A DNA stretch of 64,000 bases, taken from assembly GCA_937967455.1 (NCBI GenBank), contig CALCJK010000001.1, positions 62,001-126,000 on the forward strand, in the 5' to 3' direction. This DNA is from an uncultured bacterium (GTDB lineage: Bacteria > Bacteroidota > Ignavibacteria > UBA10030 > BY39). The first letter of the stretch is position 1, and the number at the start of each line of letters is the position of its first letter. A program made the translations under genes and the position numbers. This document shows, one piece after another, positions 31,393 through 41,773 of this stretch. The notes under the pieces are model-generated. The model was not told the DNA's origin. It made no database searches and worked only from the letters and a program-made list of their open reading frames with translations.

Positions 31393-31818
31393 TTAAAATG
31401 GAAGATCATCATCCTGACTTGTTTCTTGAGCAGATTCTTTAGGAATATTGTTCGTATCAGGTGATATTTCTTCAAGGCCTTTACCAGGGCTTAACATAAT
31501 TAAATCATTAGCAAATATTTCGGTAACATATCTTTTAATTCCATTTTTATCGTCATAGCTTCTGGTTCTGATACTCCCTTCAATATATACTTTTTGTCCT
31601 TTTTTAAGATACTGGTTACTAATTTCAGCGAGCTTACCGAAAGTTATAATATTATGCCATTCGGTTCTTTCCTGAATATTTCCATCAGAATCTTTTGTAG
31701 ATTCGTTAGTTGCAATCGAAAATGATGCAATAGCCAAACCATTGGCACTATAACGAAGTTCAGGGTCTTTACCAAGATTACCAATCAGTAGTACCTTATT
31801 CAAACTTTTTCCTGCCAT
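31393..31818 (-). CDS. ssb: single-stranded DNA-binding protein
   Basis: '[33 protein letters not shown]', acidic tail DDDLPF. Likely start at M7 (MAGKSLNKV) of the 31836 ORF. Confidence 0.96.
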   Translation of the reverse strand: MAGKSLNKVLLIGNLGKDPELRYSANGLAIASFSIATNESTKDSDGNIQERTEWHNIITFGKLAEISNQYLKKGQKVYIEGSIRTRSYDDKNGIKRYVTEIFANDLIMLSPGKGLEEISPDTNNIPKESAQETSQDDDLPF

Positions 31819-31841
31819 TATCATTAACTCCTTCATTTATT

Positions 31842-32864
31842 TTAAAAATTTAATTGAATATTTATTATTGAATTTGATCCAAAAAACTTTACTGGCCTAT
31901 AAGCAAAATCTACTCCAATCTCTATACTATTTATTTCATATTTTAAACCAATACCATAAGTAAGTTGATATATATATGTTGTCTCTTCTGGAATAAAAAG
32001 ATAACCTGTTCTTATAAATACCACATCACTGAATGAATATTCCAAGCCAGCCTTGTATATATCATTACCATAATTATTGTTCTCGAAAGAGCAATTTAAA
32101 ACTATGTTATTATTCTTTGAGATAAGTTTCGTATATGCAAACCCCAATTCAAGTGAGGAAGGTAAATCGAAAGGTGCAGATTTAAGTATCACTGTTCTCG
32201 ATGTAGGATAAAATGGATTAGTTTGTATTTCATTTTCCAAATCTTTACCCTGGAATTCAAGAGCTGGTCCAATATTTTTTAAAACTATACCAAACATCAA
32301 ACCGGTATTTCCAGCTACATACTGAATCCCTGCATCAAATCCGATTCCTGAAGCTGAAGTTTTATATACATTTTCATATATATACTTTGTAGTTATTCCA
32401 GCAGTTAGTCGATCACTGATTCTTCTAGAATAAGATAAACCTATATTGAAAAATGTTGGAGAAAAGTAATTTCCTGTTCCCTCTGGAAAATCCTCTGTAG
32501 TTTCCTCAATATTTGCAAAATCTACAGATTTAAAGCTGAGTGCAAAGTTGCCAAGACCATTAATATTTACTTGAGCTGCAAAATAGTTAATATCAATATC
32601 AGCAATGTAACTATTATGAGAAAAAATTACCCCAAACATTTTATCCTCATAGACTAATCCTGCAGGATTCCAGCTCAATGCTTCAATACCTCTGGCAAAT
32701 GAAACTGTTGAATTACCAAGAGCTGCACCTCTTGCTCCAATTGGGATCAAAAGCTCATGCGCTCCTGCTGTACCTTTTTTACTTCCTTTGCTAGCTTTTA
32801 AATCAGATGTAAAAATAAAATTACAGATTAAAAATAATATAATTAGATAACAAAAATTTTTCAT
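31842..32864 (-). CDS. PorV/PorQ family outer membrane protein (copy 3)
   Basis: 'GTAGAHELLIPIGARGAALGNSTVSFARGIEALSWNPAGL' conserved PorV/PorQ N-terminus; terminal beta-strand '...IINIQLNF'. Confidence 0.88.
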   Translation of the reverse strand: MKNFCYLIILFLICNFIFTSDLKASKGSKKGTAGAHELLIPIGARGAALGNSTVSFARGIEALSWNPAGLVYEDKMFGVIFSHNSYIADIDINYFAAQVNINGLGNFALSFKSVDFANIEETTEDFPEGTGNYFSPTFFNIGLSYSRRISDRLTAGITTKYIYENVYKTSASGIGFDAGIQYVAGNTGLMFGIVLKNIGPALEFQGKDLENEIQTNPFYPTSRTVILKSAPFDLPSSLELGFAYTKLISKNNNIVLNCSFENNNYGNDIYKAGLEYSFSDVVFIRTGYLFIPEETTYIYQLTYGIGLKYEINSIEIGVDFAYRPVKFFGSNSIINIQLNF

Positions 32865-32898
32865 CGTATTAAAAAATTATTAATTAAGATACAACTAT

Positions 32899-33801
32899 TT
32901 ATTTTCTTTTCCAACTTAATACCTTATCTTTTGGAAAAATAACTATTGCCTCATCTGTTAATATAAAAACATTTTTATTGTTTATTGAAATATCTCTAAA
33001 ATTCTTTGAAATATATTTAAAGTCCTCTAGATCATATTTAATTATATTATTTTCCCTAATATATTCCATAAGGTCATCATTAACCCAGAGGAATAATCTA
33101 TCATCGAAGATAAAGAATGATGAAATAAATTTATCGAATTTAATTTCTTTTAACAAAAATCCCCAATTTGAATATACATATATAGAATAATCTGTCAGAA
33201 TGTAAATATTATTTTTTGAATCAAACGCTATCTTTTTGGGATACGATGATTGTAAATCAGAAAATTCTAATTCGCCAAAGGTAGTTTCTAACTTTGTTTC
33301 CTTCGAATATTTATAAAACCTCTTATTTTCTGTATCGAATACGATAAGATTCGAAAATTTATCAATCCCTATAAGAGACGGATATTTGATATTAGACACA
33401 AAATTATCAAACGAGAAACTATTTAAATAATCTAGATTCTTGTTAAACCTTTGTATTCTATTATTGTATAAATCTGTTACATATATATTTAGACCGTCAT
33501 TAGTAAAAAAAGAAGTTGGTTTATCAAAATTTAGATTTCCCCAACCTTTTCCACCGATTTGTTTAATTAAAAATCCAGATTTGTCCAATTTAATTATGAC
33601 ATTCTCCTGTGTTGATAATATAAAAAAATCGTCATCAGGTGTAGCTATTATTGATGAGGGAAATTTAATTATGGTATCGATTTTAACAATTTTGAAAGAT
33701 ATGTTCTGAGCGGGTGAATGATAAGATGTAAATAAGAACAGGACAAGTAATATAATTAGAAAAAAAATTAATGGGTTGCTCGCATGAAATGAGCAACCCA
33801 T
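32899..33801 (-). CDS. secreted NHL/6-bladed beta-propeller protein
   Basis: 'IGGKGWGNLNFDKPTSFFTNDGLNIYVTDLYNNRIQRFNKNL' NHL repeat; hydrophobic signal LIFFLIILLVLFLF. Best in-frame start near the signal peptide is M16 of the track ORF (ATG at 33801). Confidence 0.75.
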   Translation of the reverse strand: MGCSFHASNPLIFFLIILLVLFLFTSYHSPAQNISFKIVKIDTIIKFPSSIIATPDDDFFILSTQENVIIKLDKSGFLIKQIGGKGWGNLNFDKPTSFFTNDGLNIYVTDLYNNRIQRFNKNLDYLNSFSFDNFVSNIKYPSLIGIDKFSNLIVFDTENKRFYKYSKETKLETTFGELEFSDLQSSYPKKIAFDSKNNIYILTDYSIYVYSNWGFLLKEIKFDKFISSFFIFDDRLFLWVNDDLMEYIRENNIIKYDLEDFKYISKNFRDISINNKNVFILTDEAIVIFPKDKVLSWKRK

Positions 33802-33802
33802 T
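33770..33802 (-). terminator. rho-independent terminator of module 2, overlapping the start of the beta-propeller gene
   Basis: Minus strand AATGGGTTGCTC-ATTTCATGC-GAGCAACCCATT (12-bp perfect stem, 9-nt loop) followed by AATTTTTTTTC. Confidence 0.85.
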
Positions 33803-33818
33803 GAAATTATTGAATATC

Positions 33819-34859
33819 TCAAAAACCTAAGCGGATTGAGAACCATTGATTTGCATCGAAGAATTTAGCGGGTCGATATGCATAATCCACTGCCATTTCG
33901 ATACCGCTTATCTGGTATTGAACTCCAGCACCAAATGTAAAGTCATATATACCTTCAAGCGTTTCGGGAACGTCTGGAGATACGAGATAACCACCCCTCA
34001 AAAAAAATATATCTTTAAATGAGTATTCAACCCCAAATCTATATTGATCATTGGAGTAGTTATTATTAACAAATGTAGTATTGAATGACAAGTTGTGTTC
34101 GCTTGTTAAAGGATATAAATAAGATAGTCCTAACTCAAGTGTAGTTGGAAGATCAAATGCAGCTGTTCTAATAACATAAGGTTGAGGTGGAAAACCAACT
34201 GGTTGATTAGGATCATTTACAAACCTTTCAAAATCCGGTCCATCAAATCTGATTTTTGTTCCTAAATTTTTTAAAGCAATACCAAAATTAAATCCAGTTT
34301 CGCCAGCTTTATACTGTAATCCAAAATCAAATGCAAAAGCTGATGCTTCAACTCTTTGGATTGATTCATAAACTAGTTTAACATTCGTTCCAAAGAATAT
34401 TCTGTCTGTCATTCTTCTTGCATATGTTAAACCGATTGTCATATATGTCGGTGAATAATTTACACCAGTGCCTTCAGGTTTATCAATAGTTGTAACTTCT
34501 ATATCGCCAAATGATAAAGTTTTTAAACTTGCGGCAATATAACCAAAATCACCAAGGTTTCCTGATGCAGCAAAGTAATTGACCCCAATATCTGCAATAT
34601 ATTGTAGATTAGAGAACATTACTTCTGAGGTTAGACTACTGCGTGCCAAACCAGCAGGATTCCAGAACAAAGCATCCAATCCTTGAACTCTTGCTAGAGT
34701 AGAACCATTTAATCCAACTCCTGAAGATCCAATTGGAATAAGCAATTCAGTTGCAGCAGCTGTACCTCTACGATTTGGTGACCCAGCCTCTGCATCATAA
34801 AACAATCCTAAGATAAGTACTAGAATAACAACGATTTTTATTATTTTCCAGTTTTTCAT
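33819..34859 (-). CDS. PorV/PorQ family outer membrane protein (copy 2)
   Basis: 'NRRGTAAATELLIPIGSSGVGLNGSTLARVQGLDALFWNPAGLARSS'; ends WFSIRLGF. AAGGAGA lies just upstream of M10 (34859) of the track ORF. Confidence 0.9.
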   Translation of the reverse strand: MKNWKIIKIVVILVLILGLFYDAEAGSPNRRGTAAATELLIPIGSSGVGLNGSTLARVQGLDALFWNPAGLARSSLTSEVMFSNLQYIADIGVNYFAASGNLGDFGYIAASLKTLSFGDIEVTTIDKPEGTGVNYSPTYMTIGLTYARRMTDRIFFGTNVKLVYESIQRVEASAFAFDFGLQYKAGETGFNFGIALKNLGTKIRFDGPDFERFVNDPNQPVGFPPQPYVIRTAAFDLPTTLELGLSYLYPLTSEHNLSFNTTFVNNNYSNDQYRFGVEYSFKDIFFLRGGYLVSPDVPETLEGIYDFTFGAGVQYQISGIEMAVDYAYRPAKFFDANQWFSIRLGF

Positions 34860-34888
34860 ATTCTTTCTCCTTAAATAATTTTTCATTA

Positions 34889-37800
34889 TTAGAAAGTATC
34901 TAACCGCTCTTCTTGTATGAAGATGGCAAATTTTACAACTTTTTCACCAATACCTTCAGCCTCAATATGAGCAATATACATACCACTGGCTACTGGTATA
35001 CCAGCATGGTTTTTTAAATCCCACCTTGTAGAGCTGTTGTCAATGATACCCATATTATCATGTTCAATTGTTCTAATCATATCTCCTGCCAGATTAAATA
35101 TTCGTATTTTACATTTTGCAGGGAGATTTGTAAAGGTCACATAACTATCAAATGCATCTTGTTGTAATTGATGAGAAGCATAATATGGATTCGGCACAAC
35201 TTTTATTTTATTCATCTCATTTCTCATTCGAGCCAAATCAGGATTACCCAAGATAGGTGCTTTAACCTCGAATTCAAAAACATTATTGGCATTTAACTGA
35301 TAATTAGGTCGAATATAGAATATATCCCCTTCTCGGAATGTTGTATCAGGTCTCAGACGTTTCATCCATACAGCATACATTACTGGCACTTTATCAAATT
35401 TATCCAATATATTGAAATGAGGTTTATAAGTCTCCGTTGTACCACCTGTATAAATCGTTTTTGGAGTATCTGTATAAGTTGTTCCGAATATTAAAATCAC
35501 TTCATCACCTTGTTTAGAAGCCAATGGTGTTGTTGGCAATACAGGGTTAGGATAATAGAACTCAGTTGGATACCATCTTCCATCAACTTTACCATAATTA
35601 ACAAAAATTGTAGTATCAACTAATGTTGAGTCTGGTCTCATTATTTTCACGTCTTTATATAAAGTATCATTTCTTTCAATTATTGCGACATCAAGTTGTC
35701 TTTCAGTTCCATGAATTGTATCTACTTCCCAAACAGTAAAGGGAACAACATATCCGCTGTCAGGAACACCTAATCTATATTGTTCGTAGTCCTGGTACAA
35801 GAATCCACTACCAGTACTATCTTTTACAAATGGTCTGAATTCAGGATGTACAACCCTTCTCTTTATTGGTGGGAAGGGTGCAAATCCAGCTATGTAACGA
35901 TATGCTTTTTGTGTATTTTTTGTACTAAATCGGATTTCAACCCTACGTAAGCTATCGGCTCTAAGTCCACTTTCTTTATACTCAAAGTTATCAGATCTCG
36001 GATAAGCTACCAATCCATATCTTGTAGTTGTGCCAAACTCATCCATTGTTGAATTATATGCACCATTAAACCATCTACGCCCTTTATATGACCATCCTCT
36101 TGGATTTTGGGTAGCTCTACGCACACCTACTGGAAGTTTTACAACTTTTGGCATAACATTAGAAACGACTGGATAATTGTCATCACCGCTAAAATTATTA
36201 CTTTCATACACAAGACTATCGGTTGTTGAATTTATTACTCTCCATAGTTTCCAAGCAGTCACATTTGTATCAACTCCATCAAATGTAATTTTGTATTTTG
36301 CATTTTCAGTTCTCCATGGATCAATAACATAGATTTGTAAAGCATCATCAAAATGATTTTTTGATACCCATCGATTATGTGAGACAAGATCTCCGTAATT
36401 AGCTCCACTTGGGAATTCTGAACCCTGGACGGGATTTTTGGGAACGATTGTAATTGGTATTTTTGGAGATTCAAGTACTAATAGTCCACTAATTGTCTTT
36501 AATTTAGATGTATCAGTATCTTCATATTCTGCAATTGCTGTTGCAGTCAAAATAAAGTAATATGGTTTTCCAGGAATAAAAGGTTTTAAACTAATACGAT
36601 CTTCTGTTAATAAAATATTATTTACTATACCTTCAGTTCCACCTTCCCATATTTTCATTTTAACTGGTTCGTCGACATTAGGTACAGAGACCCAATCGTA
36701 AACCTTATTTCGCCCACCCTTTATATACCAGTTAGCTATTTTTTCAATTTTTGCACCAGGTCTTAACAACGGATCATTTGTTTGATATAAATCATATGCA
36801 TGGAATTTCCAGGTTGTCGAGTCGAACTTAGGATCAAAGTTTACAAAATCTTCAGCTCTTTTATCCCAAGTGAGTAATAGATTTCCATTTACAAAGCTGT
36901 ATTCAAGCTTTGGCATTGGTGGAGGTGGAGGCAGGCGAAAATTATTATTAAACAGTGTTTGAGATAAATCAGCATAATTTCTTAATACAGTAATACTATT
37001 CAATTCACTTGAACCCCTAGCTACAATGACACCTACAACTACCTGTTGAGTATCACCTGGCATCATTCTAAATGGTCCTGCTGGCATTGTAAACCTAATG
37101 TCTGATGGTGCTACATAATCCTTATTTAAGAACCCTACTCCAGTAACGGGATCACCAGCAAATACAAAACTTACTGTGTCACCAGTATGGGGATCTATCC
37201 AGGGTTTATCAGTTCTTGTTCGACCCTTCATGATATTATAACTTTGTTCATATAAACTTGGATCGTACCAATCTGGATTGGTACAACCTCCTTGTCCTGG
37301 ATTACAATAAAAATTGAACCCTGATTGGTTAAGGTTGATATATCCTGGAATTCTTAATCCGGACCATTTTGCTGTGTCTTCTATATTGCCAGTGAAAATT
37401 CTTGGACCCTGGAAATATTTATATCCAACAGATGGAGGAGCAGATCCATAGCCTGGTGGACCATCATTATTATCCCCATTGTAACAGAAGCCTAAGTTTC
37501 GTTTCTCATAAATAACACCCCTTGATGTTACAGTAGAATCGAAAATCGTAGTATCCACACCGCAATAATCATCAAAAGCATCACCTAAATCTGGATCTGA
37601 CCAAACAACCAGATAAGTTGAGTCCCAAACATTACTACTCTTATTAATCACTTCAAATCTCATAAATATCATTTGTCCAAATGGACCCGATCTATTATAT
37701 GCCCAACTCAACTGTCTCACCTCGGCACCCAATGGCAAACTACGCCCCCAAATCCAAGAGTGATACGCTGGATCAGCATCATTATATACAGCAAACATTA

Positions 37801-38374
37801 ACATATCTGGATATACTACTTGATCTCCCCAAATTAATGCGGGTTTATCGACGTATGGATTATAAGTACCATCGCCATCAATATCATGATATGGTGCACC
37901 AACATCAACTGGCCATTCTAACCAATCGGGATTGATCGGTGAATCTTCATTTGGTCGAACTTTGTAGTATCTGTACTTGGACTTTGTATAATCATCTGGT
38001 GTACCATCTTCCAAGATTATTCCCGGGCGAAGTTCAGAACCAAAATGTCCAACTGTAGCTACACGAATATCTTTTTTATTTGTATCTGTGGCAGCAGTGT
38101 CTCGAACTTTAGCACCTATCCACATTGAGGATGAGAAAATTGCATACACACCACCACCTTTTGGCCACTCAAATCCTGGACCTTGTGTACTGTGATCGCT
38201 AAAGAATTCACCGTCATTACGATACCAGGCGCTGATGGAATTTACATCCATCAGCTTCCTCTCAATTACTGTTGGCTTAAAACTTGGTAATAGATTTTTA
38301 AATTCTCTATCAACCGCAAAGCTAAAGAGTGAATACAATAACGTGATTACTAAGATTGAAATAACTTTCTTCAT
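34889..38374 (-). CDS. giant secreted protein with T9SS-type C-terminal sorting domain (exoprotein 2)
   Basis: 1161 aa; signal peptide; C-terminus 'IKVVPNPYYASHQ...VTFTNLPAKCKIRIFNLAGDMIRTIEHDN...WDLKNHAGIPVASGMYIAHIEAEGIGEKVVKFAIFIQEERLDTF'. Confidence 0.88.
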   Translation of the reverse strand: MKKVISILVITLLYSLFSFAVDREFKNLLPSFKPTVIERKLMDVNSISAWYRNDGEFFSDHSTQGPGFEWPKGGGVYAIFSSSMWIGAKVRDTAATDTNKKDIRVATVGHFGSELRPGIILEDGTPDDYTKSKYRYYKVRPNEDSPINPDWLEWPVDVGAPYHDIDGDGTYNPYVDKPALIWGDQVVYPDMLMFAVYNDADPAYHSWIWGRSLPLGAEVRQLSWAYNRSGPFGQMIFMRFEVINKSSNVWDSTYLVVWSDPDLGDAFDDYCGVDTTIFDSTVTSRGVIYEKRNLGFCYNGDNNDGPPGYGSAPPSVGYKYFQGPRIFTGNIEDTAKWSGLRIPGYINLNQSGFNFYCNPGQGGCTNPDWYDPSLYEQSYNIMKGRTRTDKPWIDPHTGDTVSFVFAGDPVTGVGFLNKDYVAPSDIRFTMPAGPFRMMPGDTQQVVVGVIVARGSSELNSITVLRNYADLSQTLFNNNFRLPPPPPMPKLEYSFVNGNLLLTWDKRAEDFVNFDPKFDSTTWKFHAYDLYQTNDPLLRPGAKIEKIANWYIKGGRNKVYDWVSVPNVDEPVKMKIWEGGTEGIVNNILLTEDRISLKPFIPGKPYYFILTATAIAEYEDTDTSKLKTISGLLVLESPKIPITIVPKNPVQGSEFPSGANYGDLVSHNRWVSKNHFDDALQIYVIDPWRTENAKYKITFDGVDTNVTAWKLWRVINSTTDSLVYESNNFSGDDNYPVVSNVMPKVVKLPVGVRRATQNPRGWSYKGRRWFNGAYNSTMDEFGTTTRYGLVAYPRSDNFEYKESGLRADSLRRVEIRFSTKNTQKAYRYIAGFAPFPPIKRRVVHPEFRPFVKDSTGSGFLYQDYEQYRLGVPDSGYVVPFTVWEVDTIHGTERQLDVAIIERNDTLYKDVKIMRPDSTLVDTTIFVNYGKVDGRWYPTEFYYPNPVLPTTPLASKQGDEVILIFGTTYTDTPKTIYTGGTTETYKPHFNILDKFDKVPVMYAVWMKRLRPDTTFREGDIFYIRPNYQLNANNVFEFEVKAPILGNPDLARMRNEMNKIKVVPNPYYASHQLQQDAFDSYVTFTNLPAKCKIRIFNLAGDMIRTIEHDNMGIIDNSSTRWDLKNHAGIPVASGMYIAHIEAEGIGEKVVKFAIFIQEERLDTF

Positions 38375-38400
38375 AATTTAAGCTCCTGATGAATTTATTT

Positions 38401-41400
38401 TTAAAATTCTAACATTAAACCAAATCTTATATGACGTGGAGGACCAACAAACCCAGGTTGAGCCTCGAACATATTATACAAACCTACAAAGACTGGAATC
38501 TCATCAGCTCTGCCTTGTTGAACTAACCTATTAAACGTCTCTTTTGCATCATCAGACGAAAGATAACCAGTTGCATCTGGTAGGCCAGAACCTGACCATA
38601 CATTAGCTGTATTTTTCCTATTAAGTAAGTTCAGTACCAAAACATAAGCATTTATTCTCATATTATAAGGCAAATCAAATGTTTTATCAACTCTAAGGTC
38701 GAACCTAAAATTCCAACCACTGTAATTTTCATTTATACCTGATTGTGGTCTGATTCTTGAATCTGTAGGTGGAATGTTTGGATCATTTAGTGTATATGGT
38801 CTGCCACTATTAGCTCTGAACAAAAGATTAACTCCTAGTTGACTTAACCATGGGTTTTCAATCTTACCTAAGCGATAATCAAGATTTGCTGATATTGTAT
38901 GTCGCTGATCGAAATCAAGCGGATTTTCAAATTTTGGTGCACGAGCGTTTAACCACACTATAACACCTAATGTACCTGGATCTGATCCAGTTCCTGTTGC
39001 ATATGATAGCGTGTAGTTAACAGATGCTGCAAAATTATTCCACCTTCTTAAATCGAATGTTACATCTAAACCACGAATTGTCGAATAATCTCCATTCTGA
39101 TATGTAGAAAATGTAGTCTTATTAAAATTCGAATTTATAAATCCAAGTTGAATCAAACCAGTAACTTCTTTATAATAAGCAGATAAGTTAACGCTAGCTA
39201 AATCACCTATTTGTTGACGAATTCCTACTTCATACTGAGTTGTTTTTTCGGGTTTTAGACGTGGATTGTTTATCGTTATATAACCTGGTTGTTTATACCA
39301 CTCAATTAAGCGGTCTTGACTGCTATATAACAAAGATAATTGAGGCATTTGTGCAAATGTTCCGTATTGCGCAAAAAACACCGTTCTATCTGATACAGGG
39401 AAAGAGAATCCTAAACGTGGACTTAACACTACAAAGGGTTTAGATTTTTCAAAACTATCTTCATCTATTGTGTTTGAATTACCCCAACCATCGCTTGGTA
39501 CAGGTTTCCCTGGATTTTTTGCTATGTAATTTTCCTTTGTTCCCCACAATTGAGTATTTTTACTATTCGATACATCGTAAAGGTCCTTTAAAACATTTGT
39601 ATTTGCGTCCCAATAATCTAGTCTGAATCCTGCGTTAAGGACAAAATCTTCTAATTCCATTTTATCTTGAATATACCATGCTCCAAAAATTGGTTCTTTT
39701 GGTCCTTCAGCCCTCTTATCCTTATTATAGCCATCATAATTTACCTCTCTACCAAAATAGTCATATCCATATGTGTTGACACCACGGCTTGCATACTCCT
39801 TGTACACATATCGTAATTGTGCCGAATCTAACAAATCGGGATTAACTTTTATGGTGTTCTTAATAGAATCAGGTAAGAGAGCTAAGCTTAATGGTCCGAT
39901 TGCGTAATTTCTTAATTCATGAATTTTATATTCTGCACCGGTTTTAAATTCATGGTTTCCAATCTGATGAGTTACGTTTGCATTAAATTGCCAAAAAGTA
40001 GTTTTATTATAACCATAATAGTTGTATACTCTGCCTGGAAATGCAAATTGACCTAAATAACTGTCCATTGGAATTCTTTGACCCATTTGTGGTGGAGATT
40101 GGTAATTCCTGAATAATGGGTTTTTACTTGTATCGCCGTAATCAAAAACACGATCTCGATGAACAGGGTCCATCAAATCATTATATGTATATAAATAACT
40201 TGCTTGGACTTCCATAAAGGTCTTTGGCTGTGGTGTCCAGGTACCTCTTAATGTAAATTGATGATTTTTTGATACACCAATTGGATTGTGGAAAGCATTC
40301 ATAAGAGCATAACTTGATACTCTGCTTCTTGCTTCCGTCCATGAGGAGATACCACTAAAATTAAAACGAAAATCTCCTAAATTTAATGTTAGTTTTTCAT
40401 TCCAAGCGTATCTTAACCTGCCACCATCTGGTAATTGTCCGGGACGTGCCGTATTCCAACTTGGTTGGTCTAACAATAATTCTTTGACTCTATTTTGATA
40501 TTCTGGAGAATTAATTTCATCTACTGAAAATATAGGTCGTCTTGAAATCAGTTGAATATAATTTACTGAAATAAATTGAAACTTGGGCCAAATATCATTT
40601 GCAATATCTCTTAACCTTTCTGAAACATAACTTGGATTTGGGTCACGATCAAAATTATATTCAAATGATCCAAAAAATTGCAACAAATTTCTATTTGAAG
40701 GTATTACCGGCCCACCAATAGATAAATTCATTAATTCATGTCCAGTGCTTCGTAATCCTTTAAAACCATCACCGATTATATTATCTGTTACATATTCTAA
40801 ACTGCCGAAATAGTTTGGTTTTCCGGAACGAGTAGAAACGTTAACGATACCACTCATAACATTTCCATATTCTGCGCTATAACCACCAGTCATAACAATC
40901 ATTTCCTGTATTGCTCGCTGACTTACAAATGCAGTTGAACCACCTGTTAGTGGATTATTTGTCCATACTCCATCAATTATATAACCAGTTTCTTCTGACC
41001 TTCCACCTCTAACATTAAGTGCACCACCTCTTTCGTCCTGAACAACACCAGCACTGGTTGCTGCGATTTCTCGGAAACCTCTAACAGGCATAAGTTGGAT
41101 TTGTTCGGTTGTAACAACTCTAACCGTGCCAGTTTGATCCTTTGGAATGATGGGCCTTTCTGCTGAAATTACAACCTCTTGTAATTCAACAGCTTCCTGA
41201 CTCATTTCCACATTTTGGGTTGTAGTGAATCCAACCAATACTTTCAGATTTTTTACCATGACTTCTCTATAACCAACATGACGTACAATGAGGTTATATG
41301 TACCAACTGGAACATTTAAGATTAAGTAATTTCCTTCTATATCGGTTGTTGTTCCAATTGTCGTACCTTCAAGTAATATGTTTGCACCAATCAATGGTTC

Positions 41401-41520
41401 TCGTGATTCTTTATCAATCACCCTACCACTAATTTTACCTGTTGTTGTTTGAGTGAAACTTATTGAGACACATAATACAAAAAGAATAAAAACAGCAAAA
41501 AACTTTTTAAAGATGTTCAT
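38401..41520 (-). CDS. TonB-dependent receptor with N-terminal carboxypeptidase-regulatory-like domain (copy 2)
   Basis: 1039 aa; 'GKISGRVIDKESREPLIGANILLEGTTIGTTTDIEGNYLILNVPVGTYNLIVRHVGYRE', plug 'LNVRGGRSEETGYIIDGVWTNNPL', 'GGYSAEYGNVMSGIVNVSTRSG', barrel terminus RFGLMLEF; AAGGAGGAG before ATG. Confidence 0.93.
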   Translation of the reverse strand: MNIFKKFFAVFILFVLCVSISFTQTTTGKISGRVIDKESREPLIGANILLEGTTIGTTTDIEGNYLILNVPVGTYNLIVRHVGYREVMVKNLKVLVGFTTTQNVEMSQEAVELQEVVISAERPIIPKDQTGTVRVVTTEQIQLMPVRGFREIAATSAGVVQDERGGALNVRGGRSEETGYIIDGVWTNNPLTGGSTAFVSQRAIQEMIVMTGGYSAEYGNVMSGIVNVSTRSGKPNYFGSLEYVTDNIIGDGFKGLRSTGHELMNLSIGGPVIPSNRNLLQFFGSFEYNFDRDPNPSYVSERLRDIANDIWPKFQFISVNYIQLISRRPIFSVDEINSPEYQNRVKELLLDQPSWNTARPGQLPDGGRLRYAWNEKLTLNLGDFRFNFSGISSWTEARSRVSSYALMNAFHNPIGVSKNHQFTLRGTWTPQPKTFMEVQASYLYTYNDLMDPVHRDRVFDYGDTSKNPLFRNYQSPPQMGQRIPMDSYLGQFAFPGRVYNYYGYNKTTFWQFNANVTHQIGNHEFKTGAEYKIHELRNYAIGPLSLALLPDSIKNTIKVNPDLLDSAQLRYVYKEYASRGVNTYGYDYFGREVNYDGYNKDKRAEGPKEPIFGAWYIQDKMELEDFVLNAGFRLDYWDANTNVLKDLYDVSNSKNTQLWGTKENYIAKNPGKPVPSDGWGNSNTIDEDSFEKSKPFVVLSPRLGFSFPVSDRTVFFAQYGTFAQMPQLSLLYSSQDRLIEWYKQPGYITINNPRLKPEKTTQYEVGIRQQIGDLASVNLSAYYKEVTGLIQLGFINSNFNKTTFSTYQNGDYSTIRGLDVTFDLRRWNNFAASVNYTLSYATGTGSDPGTLGVIVWLNARAPKFENPLDFDQRHTISANLDYRLGKIENPWLSQLGVNLLFRANSGRPYTLNDPNIPPTDSRIRPQSGINENYSGWNFRFDLRVDKTFDLPYNMRINAYVLVLNLLNRKNTANVWSGSGLPDATGYLSSDDAKETFNRLVQQGRADEIPVFVGLYNMFEAQPGFVGPPRHIRFGLMLEF

Positions 41521-41654
41521 AACTCCTCCTTTGCAGGGAAATATTTGACATATTATTAAATAAATTATTCTTGATTAAATGAATTGAAAATTTTAACAAA
41601 AAAATCTTGTCCAATAACAAATAAATTAAATATTTTATTTTAATATTTCGATTT

Positions 41655-41683
41655 AATATATATAAATGAAAATAAAAAAACAA
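41655..41683 (-). promoter_or_regulatory. candidate sigma70-like promoter for module 2
   Basis: Minus strand TTGTTT-N17-TATATT, downstream of the module 1 terminator and ~135 nt upstream of the receptor start; AT-rich context lowers specificity. Confidence 0.35.
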
Positions 41684-41707
41684 GTTTTTGATTTATTTAA
41701 GGTAAAA

Positions 41708-41750
41708 AAAATGGTACAATTTAGCAAATCCAGCTAAATTGTACCATTTT
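41708..41750 (-). terminator. rho-independent terminator of module 1
   Basis: Minus strand AAAATGGTACAATTTAGC-TGGATTT-GCTAAATTGTACCATTTT followed by T-run; 18-bp perfect stem. Confidence 0.92.
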
Positions 41751-41773
41751 AACTATCAGGTGAGCATCAATAT

